Shown here: positions 7,734 to 16,261 of the stretch, in pieces
Position numbering within the stretch: the stretch's first letter is position 1
Layout of the letters: every line of letters starts with the position of its first letter
NCBI GenBank assembly: GCA_035938175.1
Contig: DASZHD010000030.1
Coordinates: 124,001 to 188,000, forward strand
From: DASRDE01 sp035938175
GTDB taxonomy: Bacteria; Vulcanimicrobiota; Vulcanimicrobiia; Vulcanimicrobiales; Vulcanimicrobiaceae
Direction: 5' to 3'
DNA length: 64,000 nucleotides
The notes under the pieces: model-generated
Told to the model about the DNA's origin: nothing
The model's input: only the letters and a program-made list of their open reading frames with translations
Database searches by the model: none
Program-made: the position numbers and the translations under genes

Positions 7734-9410
7734 ATGGCAGTAGCAGCGGTACACTCCGGCGGGATCGCCGATCACATCCATCCCGAACCGCAGGGATTCG
7801 TTCGCAAGTATCTGTTTTCGATCGATCACAAGATCATCGGGATTCAGTATCTGATCACGGCCGCGATCTTCATGATGCTGGCCGGCTTGCTGGCCGAGAT
7901 GATTCGCGTGCAGCTGATGAAGGCGAACGGCGGCTTCATGACGCCCGACACGTTCAACGCCGTCTTCACGATGCACGGCTCCACGATGGTGTGGTTCGTC
8001 ATCATTCCGTTGCTGACGGGCGGGTTCGGCAACCTGGTCATGCCGGTGCAGATCGGCGCGCGCGACGTCGCGTTTCCGTGGCTCAACATGGTTGCGTTTT
8101 GGATCTTTCCGATCGCCGGGTTGATGCTCTATGCGTCGTTCCTGATGGGTGCGCCCGTGGCGGGTTGGACGGAATATCCGCCGATGTCCCTGCAAGGGGC
8201 TCCGGGTACGTCGATGTGGTGCGCGGCCGTGTTCTTCATCGGCGTCGGATCGACGATGACCGGCATAAACTTCTTGGTAACGATTCTGAAGATGCGCGCG
8301 CCGGGCATGACGTTCACGCGCATGCCGCTGTTCGTATGGGGTCAATTCGTTACCGCGCCGCTGTTGATGATTGCCACGACGGCGCTGGGTGCCGCGCTGG
8401 CCGCCCTCTTCATGCAGCGTGAGTTCGGCGTCGCGTTTTTCGACCCGACCAAAGGCGGCAGCGCGTTGCTCTGGCAGCACATGTTCTGGTTCTACTCGCA
8501 CCCCGCCGTCTACATCATGATTCTGCCGGCGTTCGGCATCATCTCCGAAGTGCTGCCGACGTTCGCGCGCAAGCCGATCTTCGGCTACAAGATGATCGCG
8601 TTCAGTTCGTGCGCGATTGCGATTCTGGGCTTCATGGTTTGGGCGCACCACATGTTCACGTCGGGCATGGCGCCGGAACTGCAGATTCCGTTCATGGTGT
8701 TGACCATGACGATCGCCATTCCGACCGGCGTGAAGATCTTCTCGTGGGTGGCGACGCTGTTCGGCGGCGTGCTGCGCTTCACGACGGCGATGCTGTTCTC
8801 GGTCGGTTTCCTGGTGTTGTTCACGCTGGGCGGTATTACCGGCGTGTTCTTGGCAGCGGTTCCGTTCGATTTGCACGCGCACGGCACGTATTTCATCGTC
8901 GCGCACTTCCACTACGTCATCGCCGGCGGCAGCCTCATGGGCGCGTTGGCCGGGCTGTTCTTCTACTTTCCGAAGATGACCGGACGTTTGCTCGACGAGC
9001 GCATGGGCAAATGGTCGTTCTGGCTGTACATGATCGGAATGAACGGAACGTTCCTACCGATGCACTGGCTGGGCATGTGGGGCATGCCGCGCCGCGTGGC
9101 GGTGTACGATCCACAGTTCCAGACGTGGAATCAAATCGAATCGGCGTTTTCGTTCGTGATGACGGCGTCGATTCTGCTGGTGTTCGTCAACGTGCTCTAC
9201 AGCATGAAGTACGGCAAACCGTCGGGACCGAATCCGTGGAACGCGCGGACGTTGGAGTGGCAAATCCCCTCGCCGATGCCGTATTACAACTTCAAGCACA
9301 TCCCGTCGGTGTTTGCGGCGCCGTACGACTTTGCGGAGCCCCTGCCGTACCGCGGTTTAGAAGAAGAGCTTACCGACTCGCCTCCGCCGGTTCCGGCAGG
9401 ACACCACTAA
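7734..9410 (+). CDS. coxA: Cytochrome c oxidase subunit I (A2-type heme-copper oxidase)
   Basis: This 558-residue, 12-helix protein contains heme a, heme a3 and CuB and reduces oxygen to water while pumping protons. The heme a ligand is H81 (MHGSTMVWF), the CuB ligands are H256 with crosslinked Y260 (SHPAVY) plus H305/H306 (WAHHM), and H391/H393 of HFHYVI bind heme a3 and heme a. Helix VI reads WFYSHPAVY rather than the GHPEVY of mitochondrial-type enzymes. The tyrosine-serine pair replaces the D-channel glutamate, the mark of the A2 subfamily known from Thermus and Rhodothermus caa3 oxidases. It follows coxB by 10 bases and precedes coxC by one base. Confidence 0.97.
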   Translation: MAVAAVHSGGIADHIHPEPQGFVRKYLFSIDHKIIGIQYLITAAIFMMLAGLLAEMIRVQLMKANGGFMTPDTFNAVFTMHGSTMVWFVIIPLLTGGFGNLVMPVQIGARDVAFPWLNMVAFWIFPIAGLMLYASFLMGAPVAGWTEYPPMSLQGAPGTSMWCAAVFFIGVGSTMTGINFLVTILKMRAPGMTFTRMPLFVWGQFVTAPLLMIATTALGAALAALFMQREFGVAFFDPTKGGSALLWQHMFWFYSHPAVYIMILPAFGIISEVLPTFARKPIFGYKMIAFSSCAIAILGFMVWAHHMFTSGMAPELQIPFMVLTMTIAIPTGVKIFSWVATLFGGVLRFTTAMLFSVGFLVLFTLGGITGVFLAAVPFDLHAHGTYFIVAHFHYVIAGGSLMGALAGLFFYFPKMTGRLLDERMGKWSFWLYMIGMNGTFLPMHWLGMWGMPRRVAVYDPQFQTWNQIESAFSFVMTASILLVFVNVLYSMKYGKPSGPNPWNARTLEWQIPSPMPYYNFKHIPSVFAAPYDFAEPLPYRGLEEELTDSPPPVPAGHH

Positions 9411-9411
9411 C

Positions 9412-10029
9412 ATGGCCGTAGCTAGCGTCACGCACGGCGGTTTTGCCGCGCACGGCACCGACGAGGTCGATCAACTGTACGTCGAAACCCGGGAACTTCG
9501 CGTTCAGGGCTTCCTACTGTTCATGGTCAGCGACTTGGTCTTGTTCTCGTCGTTCATCTTCGCGTATTTGTATCTGCGCAGCAGCGGGCAAGGCTGGCCG
9601 CCGCCAGGCGGACCCAAGCTCGACCTCGCGCTGGCATCGCTGAACTCGGGCATCCTGTTCGGATCCGGCGCGACGATGCACTTTGCGCTCGAGAATTGGA
9701 AGCACCGCAACTTCTTGAAGTTTGCGAACTGGATCGTCTGCACGATCGTGCTGGGCCTCCTGTTCTTGAGCGGCCAAATCATCGAATACGTAAAGATCGG
9801 CGTGGGCTGGGGAACCAGCGGCATCTTCGGCGCCGGGTTTTTCACGCTGACCGGTATGCACGGCATGCACGTCTTTGCCGGCGTGATCTATCTGACCGTG
9901 CTGCTGCTTCAGGCACTTGCCGGTAAGTACACGTTCCAGAAATACACGGGGCTGACGCTCGGTACGCTGTACTGGCATTTCGTCGACGTGATCTGGGTCG
10001 TGCTGTTCTCGATCTTCTATTTGCTGTAA
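9412..10029 (+). CDS. coxC: Cytochrome c oxidase subunit III
   Basis: This encodes 205 residues with about five membrane helices, the usual short bacterial form of subunit III. The conserved FLLFMVSDLVLFSSFIFAYL opening helix, the GMHGMHVFAGVIYL segment and the WHFVDVIWVVLF C-terminal helix are family hallmarks. It stabilises subunit I and supports proton uptake and lipid binding rather than carrying a redox centre. The ATG lies one base after the coxA stop, so it is surely co-transcribed and probably translationally coupled. Confidence 0.95.
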   Translation: MAVASVTHGGFAAHGTDEVDQLYVETRELRVQGFLLFMVSDLVLFSSFIFAYLYLRSSGQGWPPPGGPKLDLALASLNSGILFGSGATMHFALENWKHRNFLKFANWIVCTIVLGLLFLSGQIIEYVKIGVGWGTSGIFGAGFFTLTGMHGMHVFAGVIYLTVLLLQALAGKYTFQKYTGLTLGTLYWHFVDVIWVVLFSIFYLL

Positions 10030-10044
10030 GGAGCGCGCAGGACA

Positions 10045-10260
10045 ATGGAAGCAACTGTAGCCCACATCGAACGCGTACTCGCCTTCGTCGTCGGAGTCGT
10101 CGTCTTTTTCGTGGCCGCGATCGCGCTCAAGAACGACTGGGACAGCAAAGGCATCGAAAATCAGGTCTTCAAGGGCATGCTGGCGCTGCTAGCGCTCGGC
10201 GCGATTCTCGCCATTCTGGCCAGCGTCAACGCGCTCGCCGGGAAGGGCGTGGAACTGTAA
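10045..10260 (+). CDS. Small two-helix membrane protein of the cox operon
   Basis: This encodes 71 residues with two hydrophobic segments (about residues 10-27 and 43-63). It starts at ATG after a purine-rich AAGGAGCG site 9-15 bases upstream. It sits where cox operons of other bacteria carry subunit IV (CtaF/CoxD), a short helix-rich protein that assists assembly. I cannot see sequence identity to CtaF, so the role is inferred from position and topology. Its stop overlaps the next ATG (TAATG). Confidence 0.7.
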   Translation: MEATVAHIERVLAFVVGVVVFFVAAIALKNDWDSKGIENQVFKGMLALLALGAILAILASVNALAGKGVEL

Positions 10261-10454
10261 TGTACGATCCGGTAGACGAACGGGGCGTTCCTCGGAGTCG
10301 CGGCGTTCCGCGCGCGGTTATCGTTGCGGTGGTCATCGGCATTCTGGCGATCTTTTGGGTCGGCGAATATACGATTCAGTGGGCCGGTTACAGTCACGTC
10401 TGGCCTTCCCAGAAATCACTGCGCGTCCCGCTGAACGGAAGCTACAACCCGTAG
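10260..10454 (+). CDS. Tiny single-helix membrane protein, last gene of the cox operon
   Basis: This encodes 64 residues: a charged N-terminus (RSRGVPR), one membrane helix (about residues 19-37), and a short tail rich in W, S and P that should face the periplasm. The ATG shares a base with the previous stop, so it is coupled to the 71-residue gene. No family is recognised. Position and coupling suggest an oxidase accessory subunit or assembly factor. The stop codon is directly followed by repeat element B. Confidence 0.65.
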   Translation: MYDPVDERGVPRSRGVPRAVIVAVVIGILAIFWVGEYTIQWAGYSHVWPSQKSLRVPLNGSYNP

Positions 10455-10761
10455 TCATCCTGAGGCATCGCAACGCGCGCGTGTCATCCTGAGATATCGC
10501 GAAGCGCGCGTGTCATCCTGAGGTATCGAAGGACCCTGAGGAATCGAAGGGCCAATCCCGCCTGCCGGAAAGGCTCCGACTTTTTTTGCCATCACAGGAC
10601 GTGATTTTCAAAACTTGTTTGCAAAAAAAGCGGCGCAGCAGAAAATCCACAGGAGGTGGATTTTCGAGCGTCTTTCCGGCAGGCGGGATTGGCCCTTCGA
10701 TTCCTCAGGGTCCTTCGATACCTCAGGATGACAAGTGCGTCCTTCGATACCTCAGGATGAC
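10455..10761. repeat. Palindromic structured element B (long form)
   Basis: A perfect 62-bp inverted repeat (10511-10572 against 10672-10733) encloses a 99-base core. Extra partial copies of the TCATCCTGAGGTATCG unit flank both arms. In the core, CTTTTTTTGC (10580-10589) pairs with GCAAAAAAAG (10621-10630), and outside it CCG pairs with CGG across a bulged A. Within it ATCAC/GTGAT (10591-10605) closes an AGGAC loop. A separate 10-bp hairpin, GAAAATCCAC/GTGGATTTTC (10641-10665), closes an AGGAG loop. Element C repeats this architecture with different stem sequences. It lies between the converging cox operon and the 190-residue membrane protein gene. Confidence 0.92.
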
Positions 10762-10764
10762 TAA

Positions 10765-11337
10765 TTACTTGCGGGGAGCGATCCCAATCGCTAAAAGCGG
10801 AAGCGGCTCGTCCGGAAGAACGCCGGTCGACTTACCGTCGATCCTGTGAATGCCGCCGTACTCGGAAAACTCCATCATTGCCGGCGCGACGAGCTCCGGC
10901 AGTTTTTTCATTCCGTAACATTCCCACTCGCAGCACACCGCCCGATCCTCGAATAGCACGGCGACGTAGCCGGAGCTGCCCAAATCTGATTCCCCGTCGG
11001 GGCCGCGATAGCGGATATAGCCGTCCACCTGATAGATCGGCTTACGCGTCTGGAAGTATGCCGAAACCGGCGCGAACAGCACCGCGATGAAATACACCGC
11101 GAACGCGAGGGCAGCCACGCCGAAGATCGGCGAAAGAATCCAAAGGTCGTGCGGCTCGGCGACGCGCGCGCGCCAAATGATGCCGAACGTCAGCAGCGCG
11201 AAAAACACCATGCCCAGCAGCGGCTCGATGGCGATGGCCATACGTCCCGTCAATCCGCGCCAGACGATGGCGCGTTCGCGTTCCGTCCAGGGACGCCGGG
11301 CGAGGTGGGCGCGGCGGCCGATGCTGCGCAGCTTCAT
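10765..11337 (-). CDS. Hypothetical membrane protein
   Basis: This encodes 190 residues starting at MKLRSIGRR, the ATG whose bases overlap the stop of the upstream acyl-CoA dehydrogenase gene (ATGA). Two membrane helices lie at about residues 30-48 and 58-80, after a basic N-terminal segment, and are followed by a soluble domain with several beta strands and the dipeptide-spaced cysteines CCEWEC. I do not recognise the family. Because it is the last member of the heme A synthesis chain it may be a passenger. A longer in-frame opening extends upstream but overlaps the dehydrogenase completely and is not credible. Confidence 0.65.
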   Translation of the reverse strand: MKLRSIGRRAHLARRPWTERERAIVWRGLTGRMAIAIEPLLGMVFFALLTFGIIWRARVAEPHDLWILSPIFGVAALAFAVYFIAVLFAPVSAYFQTRKPIYQVDGYIRYRGPDGESDLGSSGYVAVLFEDRAVCCEWECYGMKKLPELVAPAMMEFSEYGGIHRIDGKSTGVLPDEPLPLLAIGIAPRK

Positions 11338-13010
11338 CTCGTAGAATATTCCATAATCGGTGCCGGTAAAGCGCGCGCAGCGATACGCGCGTGCGACTCG
11401 GACGGCGGCAGCGTGCCCATCGTGCGGCCCCAGCGTCCGGCGATGCGCGATTCGATGAACGCGTCCGCTACCTCGCTGCTCGGATCGCGCGCCAGCAGAG
11501 CGGCCTGCCACAGTACGGCGATGCGCTCGACGATCCATCGCGCCGCGCGTTCTGCCTCCAACGGGTGGTGAAGGCGGTGGAACAGTTCGTCCGCTGCCGC
11601 ATGCATGCGCGCGTCGGACAGCGCCGGTTCGACTTCCGCGCGAAACGCCTCCAGCGCACCGCGTTCCTTAGAAAATATGCGAAGCACGTCGAGCGCGTTG
11701 ATATTGCCGCTTCCCTCCCAGATAGAGTTCAGCGGAGCCTCGCGGTAAAGGCGCGGCATGCCCGACTCCTCGACGTATCCGTTTCCGCCTAAGCACTCCA
11801 AGGCTTCCGCGGCGATCGCCGGCGCGCGTTTGCACACGTAGTACTTGGCCGCCGCGGTCCCGAGCCGTTTGACCGCAGTTTCATGGCTGTCGGCGGAAGA
11901 TTGGTCGACGCCCCGCGCCAATCGCAGCAGCATGACCAACGCGGCTTCCGATTCCAGCGCGAGATCTGCCAAGACGTTTTGCATCAGCGGTTGATCGATC
12001 AGTGCTTTACCGAACGCGTGACGATACCGGGCGTGATGAACCGCTTGCGCGGTCGCCGCGCGCATGAGTGCCGCCGAGCCGTTGATGCAGTCCAGCCGCG
12101 TGTAGTTCACCATTTCGACGATCGTCTGCACGCCGCGTCCCTCCTCGCCGACGCGCACCGCATACGTATCGCGAAGTTCGATCTCGCTGGATGCGTTGGA
12201 ACGGTTGCCGAGTTTGTCCTTTAGCCGTGCGATAAAGATGCGGTTTCGGGAACCGTCCGGCAAAACGCGCGGTAGGAAGAAACACGTAAGCCCTGCGCCG
12301 GTTTGCGCGAGCATCAAAAATGCGTCGCTCATCGGTGCGGAACAGAACCACTTGTGTCCGTTCAACGTGTACGCGTCGCCCGTATCCGAGGTTTCCAAGA
12401 ACTCCGCGCGGGTTTCATTTGCGCGTACGTCCGAACCGCCTTGCTTTTCGGTCATCGCCATGCCGCACGTGGCGCCGAACTTTTCGCCGATGGGCCGCAG
12501 CTGCGGATCGTACTCGCGTGAAATGAAGTGCGGTTCCCAAAGCCGTGCAAGCGCCGCGTTTGTGCGCAGTGCCGGAATGCTTGCGTACGTCATGGAGATC
12601 GGGCAGCCGTGTCCTGCCTCGACTTGCGCCCACACGTAGAATTTGGCGGCGCGCAAGAGATGTGCGGCGGGTTCGGCGCCGGCCCAAGGCGTCGCATGCA
12701 ATCCGTACCGCATGGCGACGCGCATCAATTCGTGATAGGCGGGATCGTAGACGACCTCGTCGATGCGGTTGCCATACCGATCGTATGCGCGCAGCTGCGG
12801 CGTGTGTTCGTTCGCGAGGCCGGCCCACGTTTGCGCTTGCGCGCTGCCGGCAAGAAGCCCCAGTTCGTCGAGCTCGTTGACGGACAGCGCGGCACTTTCG
12901 CGCCGCAACGCCTCGGTCAGAGCGATATCCGAGGTGAAAACGTTGTAGTCTACCAGCGGCGGGGGCTGATTGGCAACGCCGCCGCGGCGGGCGAGGTCCA
13001 TCAACCTCAC
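11334..13010 (-). CDS. aidB: AidB-like acyl-CoA dehydrogenase
   Basis: This 558-residue flavoprotein belongs to the acyl-CoA dehydrogenase superfamily. The FAD-contact motif MTEKQGGSDVRANET in the middle domain and the C-terminal SIWEGSGNINALDVLR segment are the hallmarks of the AidB branch, and the length of about 540-560 residues also fits. E. coli AidB is induced in the adaptive response to alkylation, has weak isovaleryl-CoA dehydrogenase activity and binds DNA. Whether this copy does so is unknown. The GTG start overlaps the MFS stop (GTGA); an ATG three codons in is an alternative. Placement between a transporter and a membrane protein gives no clear pathway. Confidence 0.85.
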   Translation of the reverse strand: MRLMDLARRGGVANQPPPLVDYNVFTSDIALTEALRRESAALSVNELDELGLLAGSAQAQTWAGLANEHTPQLRAYDRYGNRIDEVVYDPAYHELMRVAMRYGLHATPWAGAEPAAHLLRAAKFYVWAQVEAGHGCPISMTYASIPALRTNAALARLWEPHFISREYDPQLRPIGEKFGATCGMAMTEKQGGSDVRANETRAEFLETSDTGDAYTLNGHKWFCSAPMSDAFLMLAQTGAGLTCFFLPRVLPDGSRNRIFIARLKDKLGNRSNASSEIELRDTYAVRVGEEGRGVQTIVEMVNYTRLDCINGSAALMRAATAQAVHHARYRHAFGKALIDQPLMQNVLADLALESEAALVMLLRLARGVDQSSADSHETAVKRLGTAAAKYYVCKRAPAIAAEALECLGGNGYVEESGMPRLYREAPLNSIWEGSGNINALDVLRIFSKERGALEAFRAEVEPALSDARMHAAADELFHRLHHPLEAERAARWIVERIAVLWQAALLARDPSSEVADAFIESRIAGRWGRTMGTLPPSESHARIAARALPAPIMEYSTR

Positions 13011-14374
13011 TCGGTTGCCGGTGCGATAATCTCCTGTCGGCGCGAGCGCAGGCTCGCAGTGATCAGCAGAGCGACCAGCGCCACCGCTGCAAAGGCCAAG
13101 TAGGTGCTGCGGTATGCCGCTGCGTCGGAGGTCGCGCTGCCGAGCACCGCGCCAGCGATGGATCCGCCCAAAATTTGACCGATGATCAGAAATTGGCTCA
13201 AAAGACCGATCGCCGTTGCGCGCGTGCCTTCTGTGGTCTCGTTGGTCACGATGTACCGGGTCGGTGCGCCGAGCAGCGCGCCGAAGCCGATCCCGGCGAC
13301 GATCATCGCGAGCACCGAGAGCAATAGCGAACTGAAACCGAGCGCGAAAATGACCAAACCGATTTCGGTAAACAAGCAGCCCGCCACCAGAACGTCGCGG
13401 CTTCCGATTTTATCGAGCGCGCGTCCCGAGGCCGGAATGACCGCGACGAACATGAAAGCGCCGATCGCGGCGATGCCGCCGGCCGCGGCGTAGGAGAGAT
13501 TTTGCGCTCCGACGAGGACCGATGGAATAAAGAATAGCGACCCCTCGAGCGCGCCGATCGCGATCTCGAGTGCAAACGTCTTGGCGAGCTGCGGGTTCGA
13601 AAACAACTCCGGCGGTACGATCGGAAATTCCGTCACGCGCTCGCAAAACCAAAACGCCGCGAGCAGCAGGATTCCGAAGGCAATCGTCACCGCATGGACG
13701 CCGCTGATGCCGTACATCAAAAACAGCAGTCCCAGCGTCAGCAGCAGCAATCCCGGAACGTCCAGCGGCCCCCGGGCGCGCGGTGCATTCGCCGGGACGT
13801 GGATGGCCGCGAGTACCAAAACTGCCACCCCTATCGGGAAATTCGGTGCGAACACCCACCGCCAAGAGACGTAGTGGCTGACCAGTCCGCCGTACATCGG
13901 GCCGATTACTGCAGCAAGTCCCCACGTCGCCGCAACGAGCCCCAATGCGGCACCGCGCCGTGCCGCCGGAACGCGATCGCCGATTGCCGCCGTGGCAACC
14001 GGAAAGATTCCGCCTGCGCCAAACGCCTGAATCGCGCGTGCGGCCAGAAACGCGCCGTAATCCTGTGCAACGACGGCCAGTACGCTTCCGGCAACGAAGA
14101 TTGCGACGCACGCGATGTAGATTGGCCGGCGCCCGTAACGGTCGGCGAGCGTGCTCATGACGGCGATGCCCGCGATGTTCACCAAGAGATACAGCGTGAA
14201 AACCCACGAGAGATCGCCGATTGCGACGCTGAATTGCTTTCCGATTGCGGGCAGCGCGGGCGCGAGTACGCTGAGATCCAGCGCGCCAAGAAAGACGCCC
14301 AGCCCGAGCGTTAGGAGCATAGGTACGACGCTCCGGTCGAGGCGATGCCCCGCTATGGTTGCCGTACTATCCAA
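13007..14374 (-). CDS. MFS transporter, drug:H+ antiporter type
   Basis: This encodes 455 residues with about 14 hydrophobic segments, as in the DHA2 group. The first helix has the LDLSVLAPALPAI motif characteristic of DHA2 exporters. The loop between helices 2 and 3 has the MFS signature LADRYGRRP. A GPMYGGLVSHYVSWRWVF stretch corresponds to the antiporter motif C region and the following loop. The best start is a TTG three bases after the ctaB stop; an ATG 18 codons later (MLLTLG) would shorten it to the first helix. It may export a small toxic molecule, but its substrate is unknown. It sits in a chain with overlapping heme A genes. Confidence 0.85.
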   Translation of the reverse strand: MDSTATIAGHRLDRSVVPMLLTLGLGVFLGALDLSVLAPALPAIGKQFSVAIGDLSWVFTLYLLVNIAGIAVMSTLADRYGRRPIYIACVAIFVAGSVLAVVAQDYGAFLAARAIQAFGAGGIFPVATAAIGDRVPAARRGAALGLVAATWGLAAVIGPMYGGLVSHYVSWRWVFAPNFPIGVAVLVLAAIHVPANAPRARGPLDVPGLLLLTLGLLFLMYGISGVHAVTIAFGILLLAAFWFCERVTEFPIVPPELFSNPQLAKTFALEIAIGALEGSLFFIPSVLVGAQNLSYAAAGGIAAIGAFMFVAVIPASGRALDKIGSRDVLVAGCLFTEIGLVIFALGFSSLLLSVLAMIVAGIGFGALLGAPTRYIVTNETTEGTRATAIGLLSQFLIIGQILGGSIAGAVLGSATSDAAAYRSTYLAFAAVALVALLITASLRSRRQEIIAPATE

Positions 14375-14377
14375 CGC

Positions 14378-15292
14378 TTAGAAGATCCGGTCGAGTACCA
14401 TGAAGGAACAGATCAGCGCAAGGTACGTCAGCGAATACAAAAACGTCGCCCGTGCCGCACCGCGCCGCTCGTGCAAAACCCGCACGGCATCGAAAATGAA
14501 AACCGCTCCCAAAACCGCCGCAGCTGCGGCGTAAAGCGGGCCCATCACGTGCAGCGGATAGTACAGCAGTAACGACGCGGCGACCAGGACGATCGTATAG
14601 ATGAGAATTTCGATGCGCGTTCTGCGCTCGCCGTAGACGTTGGGAAGCATCGGAACGCCGGCCTTTTCGTAATCCGTTTCCGTCATCAGCGCGAGCGACC
14701 AAAAATGCGGCGGCGTCCACAGAAAAATGATCGCAAACAAGCCGATCGCCGGCGCGCCGATGGCATTATGTACCGCGGCCCAGCCGACGAGCGGCGGAAT
14801 GGATCCCGCGGCTCCGCCGATGACGATGTTCTGCGGCGTACGGCGTTTGAGCAGCATTGTGTACAGTACGACGTAATAGACGTTTCCGCCGAGCGACAGC
14901 CATGCGGCCAAATGATTGACGCGCAGATAGAAGATCGCAAACGAGAGGATTCCCATCACGCACGCGTGCGTCGTCGCGGCGAAGATCGTCATGCGGCCCG
15001 CCGGAATCGGGCGCAGCGCGGTGCGCGACATCAGCCGATCGATGTCGCTGTCGTAGACGCAGTTCAACGTCCCCGCGGACATCGCCGCGAGCGCGCCGCC
15101 GAGCAGCGTCCAAAATAGCAACGACGGCGACGGTATTCCGCGCGCAGCCATGATCATCGACGCGGCGGTGGTCGCGAGCAGCAGATACATGATCCGCGGC
15201 TTGCCCAAGTCGTAATAGTCGGCGGCGCGCGCAAGCAGCGCCGATGCGGTGGTCTGCGTTCGGCCCGCAACTCGCGTGAGCGCCGCGATCAC
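14378..15292 (-). CDS. ctaB: Protoheme IX farnesyltransferase (heme O synthase)
   Basis: This encodes 304 residues from a GTG that overlaps the stop of ctaA by four bases. It is a UbiA-type polyprenyltransferase with about nine helices. The two aspartate-rich motifs are seen as NCVYDSDIDRLMSRT and ETDYEKAGVPMLPNVYG, which bind magnesium-farnesyl diphosphate. It adds a hydroxyethylfarnesyl group to heme B to give heme O, the precursor of heme A for the oxidase encoded nearby. A much longer in-frame opening upstream only mirrors the ctaA gene in another frame. Together with ctaA it serves the cox genes on the other side of element B. Confidence 0.95.
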   Translation of the reverse strand: MIAALTRVAGRTQTTASALLARAADYYDLGKPRIMYLLLATTAASMIMAARGIPSPSLLFWTLLGGALAAMSAGTLNCVYDSDIDRLMSRTALRPIPAGRMTIFAATTHACVMGILSFAIFYLRVNHLAAWLSLGGNVYYVVLYTMLLKRRTPQNIVIGGAAGSIPPLVGWAAVHNAIGAPAIGLFAIIFLWTPPHFWSLALMTETDYEKAGVPMLPNVYGERRTRIEILIYTIVLVAASLLLYYPLHVMGPLYAAAAAVLGAVFIFDAVRVLHERRGAARATFLYSLTYLALICSFMVLDRIF

Positions 15293-16197
15293 GAGCGCCT
15301 CGCGACCGCTACGCGCGATCCGTTCGCGACCGCTTGCAGCACGGTCGCGGTAACGAACGAAAGAAACACCAACGCGGCATTGGCCGCATGCGCTTCGCGC
15401 AAATCGATCGGTAAGCGCAGCGCCACATTCAATAGGCCGAGCAAAATCTGCACGAACAGCAACGCCAGGCCCGCCGTCGCCATCGTGCGCACGGCGCGCG
15501 GCGCGCGAACGGTCCAGGCCAGCGCGAACGTCAGCACGCCCGCCAGCAGGCACGCTGCCGCGACGAAGCGGTGAAGCATTTGTACGAACTGCCCGGGCGT
15601 GTACACCACGACATGTCCGGCGCATTGCGGCACGTCGACGCACGCCAAACCGGCGCCGCTGGAACTGACGTATGCGCCGACGCACATCGTGACGAATGCG
15701 AGCGCGGACGTGCCTGCGAGTACGTAGCCCAGCACGCCGAATCCGGGGCCGTTTTGCGACTCTATCTTTGAATCACGCGCGAATGCGAAAACCGCCATCG
15801 CAGCAAGCGACGCCACGAATGCCATCGCGGTACCCCAGTGCCACACGACCGAGACGGGGCTGTTCGAAAGATGGACGGTCGCCGCGCCCAAAAACACTTG
15901 GAAGGCAAATAGCGCCGCGACGGCGATGCCGGCAGGGGTCACGAACGGCGCCGCCTTTCGCTCGCGCCAGGCACTCACGAGTACGCCGATTACCAGCAGC
16001 GAGAGAATTGCAGCGGTTACGCGGTGCGTCCATTCCCACACGGTCCCGCCCCCCATGGACGGAACGAATTCGCCGCGGCAAAGCGGATAGTCGGGGCACG
16101 TCATGCCCGCGCCGTTAATCCGGGTCCAGCTGCCCAGCATGACCTCGCCGTACGCAACGGCAACCGCCGCGAGGCTGAGGCGCGCCAATCTTTGCAC
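15289..16197 (-). CDS. ctaA: Heme A synthase (COX15/CtaA family)
   Basis: This encodes 302 residues with eight predicted membrane helices. Two extracytoplasmic loops contain the cysteine pairs CPDYPLC and CVDVPQC. Conserved histidines lie in WTHRV, VHLSNSP, LHRFV and REAHAANA, the heme-binding positions of CtaA. It oxidises the C8 methyl of heme O to a formyl group, giving heme A. The start is a GTG; no better ATG is present upstream. It overlaps ctaB by four bases, which is a common arrangement. Confidence 0.94.
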   Translation of the reverse strand: MQRLARLSLAAVAVAYGEVMLGSWTRINGAGMTCPDYPLCRGEFVPSMGGGTVWEWTHRVTAAILSLLVIGVLVSAWRERKAAPFVTPAGIAVAALFAFQVFLGAATVHLSNSPVSVVWHWGTAMAFVASLAAMAVFAFARDSKIESQNGPGFGVLGYVLAGTSALAFVTMCVGAYVSSSGAGLACVDVPQCAGHVVVYTPGQFVQMLHRFVAAACLLAGVLTFALAWTVRAPRAVRTMATAGLALLFVQILLGLLNVALRLPIDLREAHAANAALVFLSFVTATVLQAVANGSRVAVARRS

Positions 16198-16261
16198 TAG
16201 GAGTTGAGTCTATCGTAAGGGCCTCGCGCGGACAATGATTTTGTCGGCTGAGCGCCGCGGG

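Noticed and set aside
7707..8912. Long minus-strand opening opposite coxA
   Set aside because: Arginine- and histidine-rich composition is the usual antisense shadow in GC-rich genes.
10455..10761. CRISPR array
   Set aside because: The repeats are palindromic and tandem without variable spacers of equal length, and there are no cas genes.
15293..15685. A longer N-terminus for ctaB
   Set aside because: It mirrors the ctaA gene in another frame and is arginine-rich; the GTG overlap at 15292 fits heme O synthase.
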